Source: Alloyangia pacifica (GTDB taxonomy: Bacteria; Pseudomonadota; Alphaproteobacteria; Rhodobacterales; Rhodobacteraceae). Taken from it: a stretch of DNA of 64,000 nucleotides. How positions within the stretch are numbered: the stretch's first letter is position 1; each line of letters opens with the position of its first letter. A model generated the notes under the pieces. It made no database searches. It was not told the origin of the DNA and saw nothing but the letters and a program-made list of their open reading frames with translations. Below, piece by piece: positions 60,006-64,000 of the stretch. Made by a program: the position numbers and the translations under genes. The DNA lies in the NCBI RefSeq assembly GCF_003111685.1, contig NZ_CP022189.1:2496001-2560000 (forward strand), read 5' to 3'.

Positions 60006-62564
60006 TCAGTCCTGAAGCTCCAGCCCGAGCAGCGCCGTGCGCGTGGCGCGCCAGACCGGCAGGACCACGTCCAGGCTGTCCGGAGGCAGCGGCGCACCCG
60101 CGCGCGCCCTGTCCTCCTGAAGGCGCAGCACCCGGTGCAGCGCACTGGCGCCGAAGACCGCCGCGGAGCCGGCGATGCGGTGAACCTTTTCGGCGTAGCG
60201 CTCGGGCTCGATCCCCGCGCCCAGCTCCTCGGCCAGACCGGCGAGGCCGGTCTCGGTTTCCTGCAGGAAACGGTCGCGCAGGGTGGCGAAAAGCTCGGGC
60301 CCGAGCGACTCTGCCGCCGCGCCGAGCGCGACGTCGTCGAGCACATCCTCGGCCGTCCCTGGTGGGCCATCCGCGCCGGTGCCGGAGCGGTCGGTGCTGC
60401 TGTCCGCCCTCGGCGCGAGGCCGGAGATCACCTCGGCCAACGCGCGCCAGGTGATCGGCTTTGTCAGCGTGGCGCTCATGCCAGCATCGCGGAAGCGCGC
60501 CACGTCGGCCGGCAACGCGTGGGCCGTGAGTGCGACGATCGGTGTCTCGACGTTGGCGCCGCCGCCGACGCGGATGCGCCGCGTCGTCTCGACCCCGTCG
60601 AGACCAGGCATGGAAATGTCCATCAGCACGATGTCGAAGCGCTCTGTCGCGGCGATGCGCAGCCCCTCGGCGCCGTCATGCGCCTCGGACACCGAATGGC
60701 CCATCTTGCGCAGCATGGCCGTCGCGACGAGGCGGTTCACCGGGTTGTCCTCGACCACGAGGACCCGCGAAGGGGCCATCTCGGGGATGGACTCGACCGG
60801 CTGCGTCAACACCGTCTTCTTCGGCGCGCGCTCGGCGGGCAGAGAGACATGGAACCGCGTGCCCTCGCCCGGATCGCTCTCGACCGAAACCTCGCCCCCC
60901 ATGGCCCGCACCAGCCTCCGTACGATGCCAAGGCCGAGCCCGGTGCCCTCGGCGGCCCGCATGTAGGAGGAGTCGAGCGTGACGAAATCCTCGAAGATGC
61001 GTTCGAGCTGGTCCTGCGGAATTCCGATGCCGTTATCGTCGACCTCGAAGGTCAACCTCCCGTCCTCCGACAGGGCGAAGAGCGAGAGCTGGATCTCGCC
61101 GTTCTCGGTGAACTTGATCGCATTGCCGACGAGGTTCACCAACACCTGCCGAAGCCGCGCCCGGTCACCCATCAGCAGCGGGACGGCCTCATCGGGCAGC
61201 CGGACCTGCAGCATGTTGCCCCGCGCAGCGGCGGTGGGGCGCAGCACGTCGACAACCTCGCGCGCCAGGTCCACCGGGCAATAGGGCGTGCGGGCGAAGC
61301 TGAACCGCCCGTTCTCGAGCCGCGAATGGTCGAGAACGTCGTTCACGTGCTGCAGCAGCACGTCGCCGGCGCGGCGCAGGATCTGCAGGTATTCGCGCTG
61401 ATCGCGGCCCAGTTCGGTCTCGCTCAGCAACTCGAGCGCGCCGATCATCCCGTTCAGCGGGGTGCGCATCTCGTGGCTCATGATCGCGATGAAGCGGGCC
61501 TTGGCCTGCTCCCCCTCGACGGCGCGGTCCCGCGCCTCGACCAGCTCCTCCTCGGCGCTGATGTCGCGGGTGATATCGCGGAAGTAGATCGCCCGCAGCA
61601 GATCGCCCTCGTGCTCGGTCTCGGTCACCGAGAGTTCCATCGGGTAGCGGCTGCCATCGGCCCGCACGCCCTCGCACCGCACCCGCCCGCGCCCTGCGTG
61701 GCGTCCAAGGCCCTGACCTTTGGCCTCTTCGCTGTCTTTCGGAAACAGCAGCGTCGAGACGCGCTGGCCCAGCACCTGCCGACGGTCATGGCCCGAGATA
61801 CAGCCCGCCGCACCGTTGAACTGCAGGATGACCCCGTCACGATCTGTGACCACGATCCCGTCGAGCGCGGTGGAGACCACCGCCTCGAGCCGGTGGTTTG
61901 CCTTCGCCCGCCGTTGCGCCTGGTCGCGCGCCACATGCATCAGCTGCCAGAGCGCCACGACGCCGAGCGCCAGCGCCAGCACGAGGATCAGCGCCATGCC
62001 CGAGAGGCGCACGAGCGAATTCATCACCTTGCGCCGCTGCATGTCCGAAGCCGCCGAGAAGGCCCGCACCCCCGAGAGCGAGACTTCCCGCACGGCGAGC
62101 CGCACCTGCTCGGCCTCGGTGCGCAGCTTCGGCAGCGCAGCCAGGAGCCCACTGTCGGGGCCATCGAGATATGGCACGGCCCGGTCGAGAAAGGATCTCA
62201 CCGTCTCCATCGGCTGCTGCGCGCTCGGCGTATTCACGATGCCGGCGTAAAGCGCGCCCCGCGAAACGGTCTTGTATCGGCTGAAGAAAATATCAAAGGC
62301 CAACCGCAACTCTTCGATCCGCAGATATTCGACGGGCCGGTCCAGCTCGCTTTGCAGGCGGCTGAATTCCACCTCCATTTGCGCCAGCGACCATTGACCA
62401 TTGTCCGAATTGGCGGTGGCGAGCCCCTGGATCTGCCGGGCGGCATCGACCGTCAGCAACACCAAGGCCGCGAGACACAAAACGATAAAGGGCGCGCTCA
62501 GCGCGGCCCAGCGTTTGCGGGTTGGAAGGCTACTGCCCTCGTCGGAGGAGGTTGCGGCGCTCAC
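60006..62564 (-). CDS. Hybrid sensor histidine kinase with PAS, receiver and HPt domains
   Basis: An 852-residue hybrid kinase. Two membrane helices (about 22-42 and 190-210) flank a periplasmic helical sensor of about 145 residues. Then a PAS domain (about 228-340), HisKA with phospho-His in SHEMRTPLNG, a catalytic ATPase (NLVGNAIKFT, DNGIGIP, GTGLGLGI), a receiver with DISMPGLDG (about 610-725) and a C-terminal HPt domain with HRIAGSAAVFG. The start overlaps the stop of the upstream secreted protein by 4 bases, and the response regulator at 63232 is a likely partner. Confidence 0.93.
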   Translation of the reverse strand: MSAATSSDEGSSLPTRKRWAALSAPFIVLCLAALVLLTVDAARQIQGLATANSDNGQWSLAQMEVEFSRLQSELDRPVEYLRIEELRLAFDIFFSRYKTVSRGALYAGIVNTPSAQQPMETVRSFLDRAVPYLDGPDSGLLAALPKLRTEAEQVRLAVREVSLSGVRAFSAASDMQRRKVMNSLVRLSGMALILVLALALGVVALWQLMHVARDQAQRRAKANHRLEAVVSTALDGIVVTDRDGVILQFNGAAGCISGHDRRQVLGQRVSTLLFPKDSEEAKGQGLGRHAGRGRVRCEGVRADGSRYPMELSVTETEHEGDLLRAIYFRDITRDISAEEELVEARDRAVEGEQAKARFIAIMSHEMRTPLNGMIGALELLSETELGRDQREYLQILRRAGDVLLQHVNDVLDHSRLENGRFSFARTPYCPVDLAREVVDVLRPTAAARGNMLQVRLPDEAVPLLMGDRARLRQVLVNLVGNAIKFTENGEIQLSLFALSEDGRLTFEVDDNGIGIPQDQLERIFEDFVTLDSSYMRAAEGTGLGLGIVRRLVRAMGGEVSVESDPGEGTRFHVSLPAERAPKKTVLTQPVESIPEMAPSRVLVVEDNPVNRLVATAMLRKMGHSVSEAHDGAEGLRIAATERFDIVLMDISMPGLDGVETTRRIRVGGGANVETPIVALTAHALPADVARFRDAGMSATLTKPITWRALAEVISGLAPRADSSTDRSGTGADGPPGTAEDVLDDVALGAAAESLGPELFATLRDRFLQETETGLAGLAEELGAGIEPERYAEKVHRIAGSAAVFGASALHRVLRLQEDRARAGAPLPPDSLDVVLPVWRATRTALLGLELQD

Positions 62565-63064
62565 GGCTCGATAACGATCCGGCTGAGCTGCCAGATGCTG
62601 CGCGCAAAGATGATCTCGCTGCGGTACTCGGGATAGTCGTCAAAGGGGTAGACGATCCAGAGCGGCCCCTTGTCGCGCACGCTCATCAGCGAGCCGTTGC
62701 GGGCCCAGGCGATGATCGGCCCCTCCGGCACCGCGTCCTCGAGCGGAATTTCGGCGGAATACTCGTTGATCGCCACCGCCCGCAGCGACCCCTCGGTCAC
62801 CTGCAGCGCCTGAACCAGATCGTGCAGGGACACGCCGGTGAAGCGCTGCGCTCCCTCGGTCCAGATGGTGGCAGTGGTGAAGGTCGTGGTCCCGATGGAT
62901 TCCAGCATGTGCAAATCAAATTGGGCGCCCTCGGGAGCGTTTGTCACGGGCACCGCGCCGGTCACCGTCAGCAGCACCGGCCCCTGGGGCGCTTCGAGCG
63001 AAATGGCAAACGCCGGAACGGTCTTGAGAAGGAAAAACGCACAGCAAGCTACCCAACGGAACAT
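62561..63064 (-). CDS. Secreted protein with molybdopterin-oxidoreductase-like domain, no cofactor Cys
   Basis: A 167-residue protein with a signal peptide (about 1-20) and one domain resembling the oxidoreductase molybdopterin-binding fold of sulfite oxidases (GVSLHDLVQAL, YSAEIPLEDAV, DKGPLWIVYPFDDYPEYRS). The Cys that binds the molybdenum cofactor is missing, so it is probably a ligand-binding rather than catalytic module. ATG 63064 has AGGAGG nine bases upstream; the TTG at 63073 overlaps that site and is rejected. It is coupled to the hybrid kinase gene, suggesting a periplasmic sensor partner. Confidence 0.75.
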   Translation of the reverse strand: MFRWVACCAFFLLKTVPAFAISLEAPQGPVLLTVTGAVPVTNAPEGAQFDLHMLESIGTTTFTTATIWTEGAQRFTGVSLHDLVQALQVTEGSLRAVAINEYSAEIPLEDAVPEGPIIAWARNGSLMSVRDKGPLWIVYPFDDYPEYRSEIIFARSIWQLSRIVIEP

Positions 63065-63231
63065 GACGCTCAACCTCCTTGCGAACCTTATTGCCGCTCA
63101 ATATCATACGAGCCAGTTACCCAAGCGCAAAGAGCTACCATATTGCGAGTGACCGAACCAGTTAGCGAAACCAACCGGTAATAATTTTGCGCCAGAAATC
63201 GCTTGTGGCATAGGCCGCACCCGGAGGACAT

Positions 63232-63834
63232 ATGCGTATTCTGGTCGCCGATGACCACGACCTCGTCCGAGAAACGATTGCCGCCTTCCTGCGCTCGGAG
63301 GGTATCGATGACGTGGACACTGCGGCAACGCTGGACGAGGCGATCGCGCTTGTCGACCGAGGCATTTCCTTCGACCTGATCCTGCTAGATTACAATATGC
63401 CCGGCATGTCCGGCCTCACGGGGCTCGACCGCATGCGCGAGGCCTGCGCGGGTGTGCCCGTGGCGCTGCTTTCGGGCACCGCGACGGCCGACATCGCCCA
63501 GGCGGCGATTCGCTCCGGCGCGGCGGGGTTCATTCCCAAGACCCTGCCCTCCAAGACGATTGTCAGCGCCGCGCAGGTGATGGCCGCGGGCGAGGTTTTT
63601 GCCCCCTATAGCTTCATGACCCAGGTTCCCGACGGCAAGGCCGCCGAGCTGACCCCGCGCGAGCGCGAGGTGCTCCGTGGCCTCTGCGCCGGCAAGTCCA
63701 ACAAGGAGATCGCCCGCGATCTCGACCTGCAGGAAGTGACGATAAAGCTGCACGTGAAGACCCTCAGCCGCAAGCTCGAGGCGCGCAACCGCACCCACGC
63801 GGCCATGATCGCCAAGGAACTCAACCTGGCCTGA
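63232..63834 (+). CDS. LuxR/NarL family response regulator
   Basis: A 200-residue response regulator: receiver domain (about 1-120) with phospho-Asp D53 in LLDYNMPG and acidic pocket DD at 7-8, then a LuxR-type helix-turn-helix (about 135-198) with LTPREREVL and GKSNKEIARDLDLQEVTIKLHVK. It is transcribed divergently from the secreted-protein/hybrid-kinase operon with a 167-base gap, so it is the probable output partner. The HPt domain of the kinase fits phosphotransfer to this receiver. Confidence 0.94.
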   Translation: MRILVADDHDLVRETIAAFLRSEGIDDVDTAATLDEAIALVDRGISFDLILLDYNMPGMSGLTGLDRMREACAGVPVALLSGTATADIAQAAIRSGAAGFIPKTLPSKTIVSAAQVMAAGEVFAPYSFMTQVPDGKAAELTPREREVLRGLCAGKSNKEIARDLDLQEVTIKLHVKTLSRKLEARNRTHAAMIAKELNLA

Positions 63835-63867
63835 CCACGCCCGAGATCGGCGCGGGCGTGGAGGACC

Positions 63868-64000
63868 TCAGATCCAGCGCAGCTTGCGCAGGATCAGCAT
63901 TTGCAGCGCGACGACGATCAGCAGTCCGCCGCAGAACAACCAGAACGCCACCGGCTCGCTTGCGCCCGGCATCCCCGCGACGTTGATCCCGAAGAGCCCG
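63868..64000 (-). CDS. CorA/ZntB family divalent-cation transporter, C-terminal end
   Basis: The reverse strand carries a frame open to the window edge and ending at TGA 63870-63868. The visible 43 residues contain GINVAGMPG followed by a hydrophobic helix (VAFWLFCGGLLIVVALQMLIL) and end RKLRWI. The G-x-N-x-x-G-x-P pattern after a first helix is the pore-signature region of CorA-like transporters, closest to the GVNVGG form of ZntB zinc transporters. The gene continues beyond the window. Confidence 0.75.
   Translation of the reverse strand, partial: GLFGINVAGMPGASEPVAFWLFCGGLLIVVALQMLILRKLRWI

Noticed and set aside
60135..62636. 833-residue plus-strand ORF opposite the hybrid kinase
   Set aside because: Antisense shadow; composition is His/Arg/Asp-rich and lacks domains.
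1..64000. CRISPR array, insertion sequence, prophage or integrative element
   Set aside because: No repeat-spacer pattern, transposase, integrase or phage structural genes were seen anywhere in the window.

Overview
The window is a gene-dense, GC-rich chromosomal segment of an alphaproteobacterium, most likely of the Roseobacter/Rhodobacter lineage (Rhodobacterales). The grounds are: an rpoE-chrR pair divergent from a lipid-modification operon with a TGATCC-N18-TAAGAA promoter, a Bzt-type glutamate/glutamine/aspartate/asparagine transporter, an FnrL-type box before cydA, mitochondrial-type ATP12 and IalB-like proteins, and the gene order rpmH-rnpA-yidD-ttcA-(EAL)-yidC-MOSC-engB-argB. No insertion sequence, prophage, integrase or CRISPR array was seen; the segment reads as core chromosome.

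Layout. 1-5.9 kb: tail of a DUF2177 membrane protein, then the divergent singlet-oxygen (sigma-E/ChrR) locus with an SDR on one side and an FAD oxidoreductase, DUF1365 protein and cyclopropane-fatty-acid-synthase-like methyltransferase on the other. 6-9.3 kb: a cupredoxin-fold protein without copper ligands, an SRAP DNA-protein crosslink protein, two rRNA pseudouridine synthases (RluE, RluB types) and TadA. 9.4-17 kb: an envelope-stress-like island with small membrane proteins, two XpaC-like paralogues, TelA, a DUF2927 lipoprotein, an SPFH/GYF protein and a zinc-ribbon membrane protein. 17-20.5 kb: sugar kinase, Dtd, a coiled-coil lipoprotein and a Nudix protein. 20.6-27 kb: cytochrome bd oxidase (cydA, cydB, cydX) and its assembly transporter cydDC. 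27.3-32.5 kb: DUF4202 protein, CbiX-like chelatase, tRNA-Arg(ACG), and a TVP38 protein/flavoprotein/histidine-kinase operon.

32.8-41.3 kb: rpmH, rnpA, yidD, ttcA, an EAL phosphodiesterase, yidC, a MOSC protein, engB, argB and a SixA-type phosphatase. 41.6-46.3 kb: the bztABCD amino-acid ABC transporter with an internal hairpin after bztA and a strong terminator after bztD. 46.5-49.4 kb: crcB, rluC-type synthase, HAD phosphatase and ATP12. 49.5-55.1 kb: rarA and a Deg-type periplasmic protease, serB, an asparaginase and an IalB-like protein. 55.2-60 kb: rlmN, a structured leader before an unknown gene, and a copper circuit (CueR-type promoter, copA, cueR). 60-63.8 kb: a periplasmic molybdopterin-domain-like protein with a hybrid histidine kinase, divergent from a LuxR-type response regulator; the right edge holds the C-terminus of a CorA/ZntB transporter.

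Together the window is dominated by respiration and oxidative, metal or envelope stress handling, RNA modification (TadA and one of its substrates tRNA-Arg(ACG), TtcA, RlmN, three pseudouridine synthases, Dtd) and envelope biogenesis. The most promising less-described features are the XpaC/TelA/SPFH/zinc-ribbon island, the three-way-junction leader at 56.5 kb, the copper-less cupredoxin and the molybdopterin-like sensor locus. All family names come from recognising motifs by eye; no database search was run.
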